Notes: generated by a model from the letters alone, not told the origin. A stretch of 64,000 nt of DNA from Atopobium fossor DSM 15642 (GCF_000483125.1 NZ_AXXR01000003.1:186001-250000), one strand, 5' to 3'; numbered from the stretch's first letter, positions 8,122 through 17,328 are shown. Translations and numbers: made by a program.

Positions 8122-10152
8122 TCACTTGACCTGCAACGTCCTTGATGCATTAAGCACGCATAGCACCATAACACCTACGTCGCCAAACACCGCCAGCCAA
8201 ATGGGAGCTAAGCCCAGTGTAGCTAGGTTAAGAATCAGCAGCTTAATAGCAATAGCAAACACAATATTCTGCCGAGCAATACGTACGGTACGACGAGATA
8301 ATTCAATAGCCTGTGCAATGCTACTTAAACTATCATCCATAAGCACTACATCAGCCGCTTCGATTGCAGCATCAGATCCCATGGCACCCATAGCAATACC
8401 TACATCTGCACGTGCTAACACCGGCGCATCGTTTATGCCATCACCTACAAACACAAGGGTTTTCTCGTCCGACGTAGTAGTAAGAAGCTCTTCTACCTGC
8501 ACCACTTTTTGGTCAGGCAGCAAGTTGGCATGATAATCATCCAAACCAAGTTCTTTTGCTACAGTAGCAGCCACATCTGCACGGTCACCAGAAAGCATAA
8601 TGGTTTTACGAACGCCCAACTTGCGAAGAGCCGCCAGATCATGTGCAGCATGAGGCTTTACCTCGTCAGAAATAACAAGATGTCCGGCATACGTGCCATC
8701 AATTGCCACGTGAATGGTTGTGCCGCCAAGACTGCACTCATGCCAGTGAGCTCCCACTTCATCCATAAGTTTGTTATTACCAACCGCTACAGTCTGGTTG
8801 TTAACCTGGGCAATAATGCCTTCGCCCGCACGCTCTTGGATATTGGAAATAACGCAATCGTCCTTCTCGTTAGGATACGCTTCGCGCAAAGCTGCTGCTA
8901 TAGGATGCGTAGAGTGACGTTCTACATGGGCTGCAAGGTGCAAAAGTTCATCGGGATTGATATTCTCGGGATGAACAACGCGCACCTTAAATACACCGCG
9001 TGTGAGAGTGCCCGTTTTATCAAACACAATGGTATCTGCCTGAGCCAGAGCCTCAAGATAATTTGACCCCTTAATAAGCACGCCTTTTTTGGATGCAGCG
9101 CCAATACCACCAAAGAAGGATAGCGGCACAGAAACAACCAGCGCACATGGGCATGACACAATAAGAAACGTAAGAGCGCGTAGCAGCCAAGTAGCAAAAT
9201 TGGCACTAAAATTGCCCGACAACAGAGGCGGCACAAAAGCAACTACGAATGCAGCACCTACAACTATAGGCGTGTACACACGCGCAAAACGTGTGATAAA
9301 GCGTTCAGAAGTAGACTTACCCCTAGAAGCACTTTCTACCAAATCAAGGATCCGAGATGCAGTAGATTCATCAAATTCCTTGGTTACCCGGATATGCAAT
9401 ACACCACTCAGGTTTACACAACCAGACAGCACGCTGTCTCCAGCAACAATACCACGAGGAACAGACTCTCCTGTTAGTGCAACGGTATCTAAACTGGATG
9501 TACCATCTACCACAACGCCATCCAATGCTACACGCTCGCCAGGACGAACTATCAGCGTATCACCAGGGTGAACCCGTGCAGGATGAACCTCGTGGATTTC
9601 TCCATCTACTAACAAGTTTGCTACATCGGGACGAATATCTACTAACGCAGAGACCGCATTACGACTTTTTCCTTGCGCAGCATCCTCAAATGCCTCCCCT
9701 ACCTGGAAAAATAACATAACAAATACTGCTTCTGCAAACTCTGGAGAACCACCTGGAATAAAACCGATGAGCAGTGCACCAATAGTTGCAATGGCCATAA
9801 GCAAAGATTCGTTAAAAGGCTTACGCTCAATAAGGGACTCGCCTGCCTCGTGCAATACATCATAGCCGGCTACCAAATACGCAGGTAAATAAGCTAATAG
9901 CTGTAGGGGTAGGGGCATCTCCACAAGCTTGGTAAGTATAACGGCAACTGCCAATAAAATTGCAGACGCAAGGATACGAGGTATCTTGTTTTCTTCTTCG
10001 CCGTGCGAGTGGTCATGACCACAGCCACAGCAACACTCATGAGCATGATTGTGGTCATGATCATGCATGCAATCATGATCATGATTATGTTCGCAGCAGG
10101 ACTGAGTACCTTCATCGTGGTTATGATGACCAGCATGGCAAGAGCAAGACAT
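8122..10152 (-). CDS. Heavy-metal P1B-type ATPase (Zn/Cd/Pb exporter type)
   Basis: ATP-driven efflux of soft divalent metals across the membrane. The first ~50 residues are extremely rich in His and Cys (a run of HDHDHNHAHECCCG type), replacing a folded HMA domain as the metal-collecting tail. Then follow TM helices, the actuator motif TGES, the metal-binding SCPCALV in the membrane, the phosphorylation site DKTGTLT, an HP motif (STHPIA) and GDGINDAPVL. CPC plus the His-rich tail points to Zn/Cd rather than Cu. 676 residues is typical. GGGGAT lies upstream of the ATG. A dyad resembling ArsR/SmtB operators lies 22-43 nt upstream. No regulator gene is adjacent. Confidence 0.93.
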   Translation of the reverse strand: MSCSCHAGHHNHDEGTQSCCEHNHDHDCMHDHDHNHAHECCCGCGHDHSHGEEENKIPRILASAILLAVAVILTKLVEMPLPLQLLAYLPAYLVAGYDVLHEAGESLIERKPFNESLLMAIATIGALLIGFIPGGSPEFAEAVFVMLFFQVGEAFEDAAQGKSRNAVSALVDIRPDVANLLVDGEIHEVHPARVHPGDTLIVRPGERVALDGVVVDGTSSLDTVALTGESVPRGIVAGDSVLSGCVNLSGVLHIRVTKEFDESTASRILDLVESASRGKSTSERFITRFARVYTPIVVGAAFVVAFVPPLLSGNFSANFATWLLRALTFLIVSCPCALVVSVPLSFFGGIGAASKKGVLIKGSNYLEALAQADTIVFDKTGTLTRGVFKVRVVHPENINPDELLHLAAHVERHSTHPIAAALREAYPNEKDDCVISNIQERAGEGIIAQVNNQTVAVGNNKLMDEVGAHWHECSLGGTTIHVAIDGTYAGHLVISDEVKPHAAHDLAALRKLGVRKTIMLSGDRADVAATVAKELGLDDYHANLLPDQKVVQVEELLTTTSDEKTLVFVGDGINDAPVLARADVGIAMGAMGSDAAIEAADVVLMDDSLSSIAQAIELSRRTVRIARQNIVFAIAIKLLILNLATLGLAPIWLAVFGDVGVMVLCVLNASRTLQVK

Positions 10153-10173
10153 CTTTATCCCCGTTCTTCTCTA

Positions 10174-10195
10174 TATATGAGTAACTGCTCATATA
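10174..10195. promoter_or_regulatory. ArsR/SmtB-like operator upstream of the metal ATPase
   Basis: TATATGAG-TAACTG-CTCATATA, an 8-6-8 perfect-arm dyad. Read on the minus strand its core TGAGCAGTTACTCA closely follows the SmtB-type core TGAACAGTTATTCA known for metal-sensing ArsR repressors. It sits directly 5' of the ATPase start, where a repressor would block transcription. Identification is from motif resemblance and position. Confidence 0.55.
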
Positions 10196-10329
10196 CTCAT
10201 GAATAATACTATTCCCAGAGAGTCTTTTCGTCAAGCATGCGGCATTGCAATAATTATGAAAAGTGGGCAGAGCAAGCAGCAAGGTACTTTATGCTTGAGA
10301 GGAACACATTTTTACGAAAGGTCATCAGT

Positions 10330-12165
10330 ATGACTATGATTCCTATAAATAATGCCCTTTACCTGTATAAGCTCCTTAAACAAGAGTTGGGGTATGGGAG
10401 ACAGATTCCTCTTTCAGACGTGGAAGCTGTGCTTTTGGCAGATGATATTACTCCTGCAGATCTTGATTGCACGGATATTGGCGCTCTCATGGAAGCACTT
10501 CCCGAGTTTGTAAAACTTACCGTATTTAAAAAAGGCCGTATCTTTGCCACCATCATGCCTCACGCAGATTTTGATCAAGCTCTTGAGAAAATCGATGAAC
10601 CCACAACTGCAGATAAAGCTGCCACAAAAGGCAAACCCTGGAAGCGCAAGCGTAGTTCAAAGCTGCTTCGTCCACAAAAGCCTCAACACAAGGAAGCACC
10701 TGCTCCTATACGTACGGAATCAAAATCTGAGACAGAGCAAGAGCCTGAACCAATACCAGTACAAGATTCTGAGCCTGAATTTGAAATAGCGCCCAAAGTC
10801 ATTGACGAGCCCACAAGCAAAAGCACGTCTGAAGTGGCACCCATAAGAGAAGCCGAAGCATTAGACGAGGCAGTATCAGAAACAGAACCAGAAACCAAGC
10901 CAGAGCCTGACTACTCATGGCACGACTACCCCATCCCCATGCCTGAAGCAATTCCTACGCCAAATATTTCTCTTAATATTACATATGCGCCTCAAACACC
11001 GCTTGAGGAACCCTCCGTTCCTGCGCAGACTTTTGCAGCCCCCTCACAGGTAGAAGCCTACATCCCCGTGGTTTTACAATCCACTTTGCCACAGGATTTT
11101 ATTAATGAAGTACTTTGCCCCAACAATCTTCTTAAGAAAATCTACGAACTTGCACCCATCAACACTAATGCCCTTGAACTTTTACGAAGCAGCTGGAACA
11201 CCGCGCGCACTACTGGTTCACTTTTTGGAACTCGTAGCAGCATCTCCTTTGCACTCATTAACTGCAATCAGACCACAGCTACCATCCAAAGAAGCAAAAT
11301 GCCTGGCCATGTAAAACCTTGGGAAGTTGTAAGCGTTGTTCAGTCCAATCAGCCAATACTGGGTAAAACTCCACAGACTTATTGTGCTTCTGATGAGCTG
11401 CTTATAACACGTGTCACAGCTCGTCCTCAAACAAGTGCACTTAATGAGCTGGCAACATTTGCCCTCATGGGCAGCTGGGAAAACATAGCAGCAACACTCA
11501 AGGATTTTGCTCCTACCACAACATTTTTACCTACCGAACTTTGCTCATATATAAGCGCTGTATTCTATCGGGCAAAGCAAAGTGGTACACTCATCCAAGC
11601 CTCTACTGGTGATTTTATCGCTTGCAATACAGGCTTGCTTACCCCATTTAACCAGGTAATCTACCTATGCTTTACTCCATCTGCAAAAAAATCGTCCGCA
11701 AAAATAACTCCTTGGCAATTCGCAGGCTTTGCCACTACCCAAACTCCTGGTTTGGGTGAAAAGCTCACCAACCTTCCACAGCTACCCCCAGCCCCCAATT
11801 TTGAACTGCATGCTAATGTGCTTAGTATTACTCCAGAAGCTACGCTGCAGCTTCCCACTAAACAAATTGCAGATATGCTGCCCGACTCCATACTAAACAC
11901 GCTACCCAAGCAAGACTTCATTGATGCTTGCAATAAGTCCCTCATTACCGCCCAGTACAACTACCGAACAGCAACTCCGGTTTACAGCACACAGCTCAAT
12001 CAAACACTTGTAGCACTTCCTGTTGATGCCACAGGCCTAGAAAATTATGCCCTTATTCTTAAGCCTAGCGAGAATACCTATGAGCTTGCCAATGTAGTTT
12101 CTCGCATTGTTGCACGTGGAGCCGCACAAGTCATAAGCCTTGAGCTTCCTAGCTGGTTAGTCTAA
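10330..12165 (+). CDS. LOTUS/OST-HTH-like plus DUF3825 domain protein
   Basis: Probable cytosolic, possibly RNA-binding protein of unknown role. Residues ~8-70 (LYKLLKQELGYGRQIPLSDV through LPEFVKLTVFKKGRIFATIM) fit a LOTUS/OST-HTH winged helix. A long Glu/Pro/Lys-rich linker follows (~75-235). The last ~240 residues fit DUF3825: an LNELATFAL start, TELCSYISAVFYRAKQSG, ACNTGLL, PWQFAGF, NYRTATPVYSTQLNQTLVAL and terminal LPSWL. LOTUS and DUF3825 are known to co-occur in bacterial proteins. ATG 10330 has AAAGG 8 nt upstream; ATG 10291 with AAGG is an alternative. It stands alone, divergent from the metal ATPase. Confidence 0.7.
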   Translation: MTMIPINNALYLYKLLKQELGYGRQIPLSDVEAVLLADDITPADLDCTDIGALMEALPEFVKLTVFKKGRIFATIMPHADFDQALEKIDEPTTADKAATKGKPWKRKRSSKLLRPQKPQHKEAPAPIRTESKSETEQEPEPIPVQDSEPEFEIAPKVIDEPTSKSTSEVAPIREAEALDEAVSETEPETKPEPDYSWHDYPIPMPEAIPTPNISLNITYAPQTPLEEPSVPAQTFAAPSQVEAYIPVVLQSTLPQDFINEVLCPNNLLKKIYELAPINTNALELLRSSWNTARTTGSLFGTRSSISFALINCNQTTATIQRSKMPGHVKPWEVVSVVQSNQPILGKTPQTYCASDELLITRVTARPQTSALNELATFALMGSWENIAATLKDFAPTTTFLPTELCSYISAVFYRAKQSGTLIQASTGDFIACNTGLLTPFNQVIYLCFTPSAKKSSAKITPWQFAGFATTQTPGLGEKLTNLPQLPPAPNFELHANVLSITPEATLQLPTKQIADMLPDSILNTLPKQDFIDACNKSLITAQYNYRTATPVYSTQLNQTLVALPVDATGLENYALILKPSENTYELANVVSRIVARGAAQVISLELPSWLV

Positions 12166-12204
12166 GGAATTGCAGTTTAACAATCCGTGTCTCCTTCGTG
12201 GAAT

Positions 12205-12323
12205 ACAGTAAAAGGTGTCTACCATGTCAACTCGACAGATAACACTTTGCTTGACAAACAGTAAAAAACAGTAAAGGATATATAAGACAGTAAAGAACAG
12301 TAAAGAATCTGTAAAACAGTAAA
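12205..12323. repeat. ACAGTAAA direct-repeat array in front of an AAA ATPase gene
   Basis: Copies of ACAGTAAA start at 12205, 12258, 12268, 12287, 12297 and 12316; a weaker CTGTAAAA is at 12309. From 12258 on the steps are 10, 19, 10 and 19 nt, about one or two helical turns, so all lie on one face of the DNA. A consensus -35 hexamer TTGACA is at 12251-12256; the matching -10 is unclear. Probable regulator-binding repeats. Confidence 0.75.
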
Positions 12324-12335
12324 AGAGGCATTGGC

Positions 12336-13370
12336 ATGTCGGCTAATCCATACACCCTTTCCTTTGGAAAAGAGCCTACGCAACTTATTTCTCGTCTTTT
12401 TTCTCAACACGAAATCTTAGATAACTTCGCTCAAAAAGAACCGCAACAACAGGTATATGTAATAACAGGGGTTCGTGGTGTTGGAAAGACTGTCTTTCTT
12501 ACTGAAGTCACTACACGCATCTCAGAGCAAGGCAGATGGATAACAGTCGAACTTAATCCTAATAGAAATCTCCTTGAATCGTTAGTAGCCAAGCTATCCA
12601 GCGAAAATACTCTGGCGCAGATTTTCCAAAAGGCAAAAATTAACCTATCGTTCTTTGGTTTTGGACTTGAAGTTTCGGGAGTCACTCCCATTACGGATGT
12701 AGAAGTCGCTCTTGAACAAATGCTAAAGAGCATTAAGAAACATGGAAAGCATCTACTTATAACCATAGATGAAGCCTCAAATACCAAAGAAATGCGTGAG
12801 TTTGTAAGTGCGTTTCAAATCCTTATCCGTAAAGAATTACCAGTATATTTGTTGGTAACAGGTCTTTATGAAAACATCCGTGAGCTACAGAATACGAAGA
12901 ATCTTACGTTTTTGTATCGTGCACCACGCATTGATTTGGGGCCCTTGAATCAAGGTGCCATCATTGCAAACTATAAGAAGACATTTGGATTGCAGGATGA
13001 TCAAGCTCGTCAAATGGCTAAGCTTACTTCTGGTTACTCTTTTGCATTTCAAGTGCTAGGGTATCTCACATGGCAAGCTCATGGAGATTATCAGTCTATT
13101 TTAGATACCTATAAGCAGTATCTCGAAGAGTACGTATACGAGAAAATTTGGTCTGAGCTTTCTGAGAAAGACCGCTTTGTCGTGCGAGGAATTGCAGATG
13201 CTGAAGGTGGCAAAGTTGCGGAAGTTCGTAAAAAGCTGCATATGGAAAGCAATGAATTTAATCCCTATAGACAGCGCTTAATACGCAAAGGTGTTATCAA
13301 CGGAGATAAGCGCGGATACGTTTACTTCACGCTACCCTTCTTTGGAGAGTTTGCAAAAACTGCACTTTAA
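12336..13370 (+). CDS. AAA-family ATP-binding protein (ORC/STAND-like)
   Basis: 344-residue P-loop ATPase with a C-terminal winged-helix-like region. Walker A is GVRGVGKT (~46-53), Walker B LLITIDEAS (~145), sensor-1-like LLVTGLY follows, then a helical lid with GPLNQGAI and a C-terminal DNA-binding-like segment (LRKKLHMESNEFNPYRQRLIRKGVI). This architecture is that of the archaeal-ATPase/ORC-CDC6-like families common in Firmicutes and Coriobacteriia, whose function is mostly unknown; the C-terminal part is likely to contact DNA. GAGG lies 7 nt upstream of the ATG. The gene stands alone behind an iterated promoter element, suggesting autoregulation. Lower GC than its neighbours may mean acquisition. 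Confidence 0.75.
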   Translation: MSANPYTLSFGKEPTQLISRLFSQHEILDNFAQKEPQQQVYVITGVRGVGKTVFLTEVTTRISEQGRWITVELNPNRNLLESLVAKLSSENTLAQIFQKAKINLSFFGFGLEVSGVTPITDVEVALEQMLKSIKKHGKHLLITIDEASNTKEMREFVSAFQILIRKELPVYLLVTGLYENIRELQNTKNLTFLYRAPRIDLGPLNQGAIIANYKKTFGLQDDQARQMAKLTSGYSFAFQVLGYLTWQAHGDYQSILDTYKQYLEEYVYEKIWSELSEKDRFVVRGIADAEGGKVAEVRKKLHMESNEFNPYRQRLIRKGVINGDKRGYVYFTLPFFGEFAKTAL

Positions 13371-13387
13371 CAAATATTTACGTAGAC

Positions 13388-14356
13388 TTACACCAAAGCA
13401 AAGTATGCAACCACTGCAAGACCCAGCACAATGCGATACATACCAAAGGGCTGGAAATCATGGCGCTTTACAAAGCTCATCAAAAAGCGAACCGTTAGCA
13501 AGGAAAGTACAAACGCTACTAAACAGCCCACTCCTAAAATCATAAGCTCATGGTTAGTAAATGCATTTCCCTTAAGGAAAAACTTAACCAAACGCAACAA
13601 GCTCGCACCAAACATAACAGGGATGGCCAAAAAGAACGTAAATTCGGCAGCAACTGCACGAGAACATCCCAACAATAGACCACCAATAATGGTAGAGCCA
13701 GAACGAGAAGTACCTGGAATCATAGACAGAACCTGAAATGCACCAATACCTAAAGCCACCGGCCAGGTCATCTCAAACACATCGGTAATTTTGGCATCAC
13801 TATCGGCAAGCTCAGATACGCTCAATGTACTTATGTCAGGAGCTGCCATATGCTTAGGGGCAGTAAGACCGGCCTCCACACCAGCAAGTGCTGCCACAAC
13901 AGCATTTTTACCTTGGTCAAGCAGTGATTTTGCACGCGCTTCTCGGCGTTTCTCGATAACAAGAAAAGCTATGCCATATACGATTAGAGCAGCTGCAATG
14001 ACAAAAGGACTGCCCAGATGGTCCTCCATCCAATTATCGAGAGGGATGCCAATAACAGCAGCTGGAATGCACGCAACAATAATTTTTGCCCAAAGCTTCC
14101 AGGTATTGCTGCGCTCGGCAGTATTCTTGGTGCAAGACAGTGGATTGAGTTTGCTAAAGAACAAAATTACAACAGCAAGGATGGCCCCCAGTTGAATGAC
14201 CACTAAAAACATATCCCAAAAATCCTTGCTCACATCCAGCTTTACAAACTGGTCTAGCAACAACATATGGCCCGTAGAAGAAACAGGTAGCCATTCGGTA
14301 ATGCCCTCCACAATGCCAAACAAAATGGATTTAAGGATTTCTATAAGCAGATCCAC
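13388..14356 (-). CDS. uppP: Undecaprenyl-diphosphatase UppP (BacA)
   Basis: Integral membrane phosphatase recycling undecaprenyl pyrophosphate to the lipid carrier used for peptidoglycan; overexpression gives bacitracin resistance. Motif 1 is GIVEGITEWLPVSSTGH (residues 14-30) and motif 2 is IPGTSRSGSTI, holding the catalytic Glu and Arg/Ser residues. 322 residues exceeds the usual ~270 because of a hydrophilic, Ala-rich insert of about 45 residues (~138-190) between the two halves. The start is GTG with AGGAG upstream. It is convergent with the AAA ATPase gene, 17 nt apart. Confidence 0.95.
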   Translation of the reverse strand: MDLLIEILKSILFGIVEGITEWLPVSSTGHMLLLDQFVKLDVSKDFWDMFLVVIQLGAILAVVILFFSKLNPLSCTKNTAERSNTWKLWAKIIVACIPAAVIGIPLDNWMEDHLGSPFVIAAALIVYGIAFLVIEKRREARAKSLLDQGKNAVVAALAGVEAGLTAPKHMAAPDISTLSVSELADSDAKITDVFEMTWPVALGIGAFQVLSMIPGTSRSGSTIIGGLLLGCSRAVAAEFTFFLAIPVMFGASLLRLVKFFLKGNAFTNHELMILGVGCLVAFVLSLLTVRFLMSFVKRHDFQPFGMYRIVLGLAVVAYFALV

Positions 14357-14451
14357 GAACTTCTCTCCTTGCCGGGGTACGATTTTGCGTCACACTGCCA
14401 CACAATGACATATGCAAATGCACATGTTTTTACATAACACATTTTTATGTA

Positions 14452-15462
14452 TCAATAAATTTTTAAGTCTTTATTGTTTAGCATTCCACTAAACATCATA
14501 TGGTACATATCCTTAGATGATTCTTCTATTTTGGTAATGCTCGATATTTTATTTCCTGCATCCTTTGATGATGCCCCACAAAGATAAAAGGCTTCATTTT
14601 CCGTTCCATAGTCTATTGCAACATATCTATCGTGGTATTTTTTACCGGCTATCTTTAGCTTCAGGTCTATATTAGGATAATCTTTTCTAAAATCATCTAA
14701 GATATTTTTTGTGAGCATATCTTTATTTTTTACATTATCACTAAAGACTATGATTTGGGTTTTACCTCTTGCAGCTCTTAAAAGTTCTAATGTTTTAAGC
14801 CCTATATAGTTGTCTATCACATAAATACTTTTCTTTGCTGACTTATATATTTTTGTATAGGCAATATCTGCTTCTATCTTATCTCCGTTCATCAAAAGAA
14901 AGTGCTTGTATGTTTCCGGATCTATAAAATTATCCATTACCTTTTTCAAATCTTCTTTTGTGGCTAAGGTGTATATCTTTCTATCTAGCCTTGCTATATC
15001 TTTTGTATTTTGATTTGTTTGAATAGCTATTTGAGCTAATTCCTTCGCCCCTATAAAATCTTGGTTTTCAATGACAAAGTCTTTCATCTGCTTAAACATT
15101 CGTATTAAAGCCTTGCTCTGTTTAACTGCAAGCTCTCCCCTTAATACAGTCATAAGCATATAAATACCCTGCTCTGTAAAAGCAAAAGGCAAATACCTTC
15201 TTCCACCGGAGCCGGCTTCAGGTTTTGAGGTTAAAAATTTTGACCTCAAAAATTACCATTCATCTTTTGTAAGTTGAAATCTAAAATCATCATCAAATTT
15301 TTCTATGTTATTTTTGACTTGCTGATTAAAAGCTCTTGTCTCATATCCATAAATTTCAGCAAGTTCAAAATCAAGCATAACTTTTTGATTTCGTATATAG
15401 TGAATCTTATCCTTAATCGTATCTTCATTGATTACTATGATTTCTTTATCTTGCTCTGCCAT
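14452..15462 (-). pseudogene. ORF6N-domain phage-type protein broken by an in-frame stop
   Basis: Two same-frame pieces, 15253-15462 (69 aa) and 14452-15249 (265 aa), read as one protein across a TAA at 15253-15255. The first holds the ORF6N start (NQKVMLDFELAEIYGYETRAFNQQV, then FDDDFRFQLTKDEW); the second continues with LRSKFLTS, GGRRYLPFAFTEQGIYML and a PLD-like C-terminal part (HDRYVAIDYG ... YLCGASSKDAGNK). One base change, for example GAA to TAA, explains the break. AT-rich composition and phage-type family point to horizontal origin. A good SD (GGAAGG) precedes the first ATG. Read-through or re-initiation at TTG 15249 is possible but not shown. Confidence 0.8.
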
Positions 15463-15763
15463 AAAACATACCTTCCGATATATTCTTTTAAATATTCGTT
15501 CTAGTATCTTTTAGTTATCAAACAGTTTTCTTATAAGTAATCTAAAATCTTAATGTAATGCCTTAACAGCATTTTAAGTTTTCACGGCTACTATAACGGT
15601 ATTTTAAAAATCTATCTTGATTTTTATACGACCCTTGAACTATATCTACTCACCTTATTTTGTTTATGCTGTATTAAAAGTACTGAAGGTAGAATTGAAC
15701 ATATCAAAAGCACAACAAGGGTACGATAAATATGACAACAGCTTCGTGGATGAAGGAGGCATT
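15463..15763. other. AT-rich non-coding interval between ORF6N remnant and uspA
   Basis: About 300 nt separating two divergent genes. It carries the SD of the ORF6N gene at 15471-15476 and that of uspA (AAGGAGG, 15753-15759). Composition is strongly AT-rich like the ORF6N remnant. No RNA gene or clear -35/-10 pair was recognised. Confidence 0.5.
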
Positions 15764-16213
15764 ATGGCGCATTACAAAAACCTAGGCTATAAAAAGATCT
15801 TTGTTGCATTGGATGGCACTGAGGAACAGGATGCTGTGCTCAATCGCGCTATTGCCGTAGCAAAAAACAACCACGCCAAGCTGTATGTTGGACACGTTAT
15901 GGATTCTACTGCGCTTGAAACTGCAGGTACTTATCCTGTGGATCTCATCCCTAAGCTGGAAGCCCTCTTCCGCAAGTCTATAGAAAAGACCATTGAAACT
16001 ATTCAGAATGACCCCGAAATAGACGGCGTTGAGGTTGTTGTAAAGTATGGACGTGTGCGCGAGACACTTAAAGAAGAGCTGCTTGATCAGATTGAGCCTG
16101 ACCTGGTAATTTGTGGCGCCCGTGGTTTGTCTCCCATTAAGTATGCGTTGCTGGGTTCTATTTCTACCTTCTTGCTGCGTGCTACACCCTGTGACATTTT
16201 GGTGGTTAAGTAA
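15764..16213 (+). CDS. Universal stress protein (UspA family)
   Basis: Small alpha/beta nucleotide-binding stress protein. IFVALDGTEEQDAVLNRAIAVAKN opens the fold and the ATP-binding-type motif G-2X-G-9X-G-S appears near the end as GARGLSPIKYALLGSIS, followed by CDILVVK. 149 residues is normal. The start at 15764 has AAGGAGG 4 nt upstream; the 49 residues that could be read upstream lack family resemblance. It stands alone; role in this organism unknown. Confidence 0.9.
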   Translation: MAHYKNLGYKKIFVALDGTEEQDAVLNRAIAVAKNNHAKLYVGHVMDSTALETAGTYPVDLIPKLEALFRKSIEKTIETIQNDPEIDGVEVVVKYGRVRETLKEELLDQIEPDLVICGARGLSPIKYALLGSISTFLLRATPCDILVVK

Positions 16214-16252
16214 CTCTTTGCGTGCTACACCAAATACAACCAAATATATAAG

Positions 16253-17287
16253 CTATGCCGTTAGATACACCATCACAATAATCATGGCAAAGGCAATGAG
16301 GTCAGTTACCGAGAAGGCCGTACCCATAAGCAACACCGAAGAAATCATGGCTACTAAAGGCTCGGATGTTGTAAGCATGCTTGCACGAACTGCGCCAACC
16401 TCACGCAAGCCCTGCAAGAACAGTGCATAGGCACCGTACGTGCCAACAACAATAGCAAATATAATCAAAATCCAGCCAACCGCATCTATGTTTGGTAGGT
16501 AATTCCAAGGCTGTACATACAGTGCAAGCATCAAGCCAGAGATGAGCATGGCATAGCCATTAACCACAAAACTACCCCACTTATTAAGAAGGTCGTTGGG
16601 CAGGATTGCTAATGCTGCAGCAGAAAGTGCGCACATACCACCCCAAGCCAATCCTAAGGCTGGAATAGCAAGCTCAGAAGGATTACCACCCGTAGCCAAT
16701 AAATACGTGCCACCAATTGCCAACACAATACCAATCAACTCACGACGGCGTGGCTGACGACGATTATGTACACATACGTAAAACAGCACCATAACCACAC
16801 TGAGTGTTTGTAATACTGTGGCTGTTGCTGAGTTGGTATAACTAATGGTCATAACGTAAGAAATGTTAGACATCAAAATAGATGCAACAGAAATCCACGT
16901 TAAATTAAGCATGTCACGCTTATTTTTGAGAATACCAGTAAGACCACTACGGTTAACAACGTATGCCGTGGCCAAGAACAACACGCTAGCACCCAGCTCG
17001 CGTATGCACACTAACCACAGTTCTGGGATGTTATACACCTCAAGCAAAATCTTTACAAAGGTACCGTTAATGCCCCAGCAAGCACCACCTGCAAGCGAAA
17101 TAAGTACACCGCGCAATAGACGTGACTGCGCAGTTTTATTTGAGTCCAAAACTACCTCTGCACCATCAACGGTCTTCTCGGCAGGTTCCTTAACAGCTTG
17201 AGCTTTTGTACAATCTTGTGGCAGCTTATTGGTCACACTATCACCAGTCCAGTGAAACGATTTTAAATACCCAAAAGAGGGTACCAT
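16253..17287 (-). CDS. EamA/DMT-superfamily transporter with hydrophilic N-terminal extension
   Basis: Integral membrane transporter of unknown substrate. Residues 1-58 are hydrophilic; ten hydrophobic segments follow, starting RGVLISLAGGACWGINGTFVKILL. The second EamA repeat ends with LREVGAVRASMLTTSEPLVAMISSVLLMG, where the TSEP motif is characteristic of the group. No SD is evident before the ATG at 17287, so the exact start within the extension is uncertain. It is divergent from the M16 protease gene. Confidence 0.85.
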   Translation of the reverse strand: MVPSFGYLKSFHWTGDSVTNKLPQDCTKAQAVKEPAEKTVDGAEVVLDSNKTAQSRLLRGVLISLAGGACWGINGTFVKILLEVYNIPELWLVCIRELGASVLFLATAYVVNRSGLTGILKNKRDMLNLTWISVASILMSNISYVMTISYTNSATATVLQTLSVVMVLFYVCVHNRRQPRRRELIGIVLAIGGTYLLATGGNPSELAIPALGLAWGGMCALSAAALAILPNDLLNKWGSFVVNGYAMLISGLMLALYVQPWNYLPNIDAVGWILIIFAIVVGTYGAYALFLQGLREVGAVRASMLTTSEPLVAMISSVLLMGTAFSVTDLIAFAMIIVMVYLTA

Positions 17288-17328
17288 CTAGCCAGACAAA
17301 AAATAAGCGTCAACGTGCCCAAACCCGC

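Noticed and set aside
9894-10206. Long open frames opposite the His/Cys-rich start of the metal ATPase, full of Met/His/Asp
   Set aside because: They are shadows of the repetitive His codons (CATGATCATGAT-type) in the ATPase; no SD and no family resemblance.
12166-12335. ACAGTAAA array as a CRISPR-like repeat
   Set aside because: Units are 8-10 nt with 1-2-turn steps and no unique spacers of 30 nt; not CRISPR.
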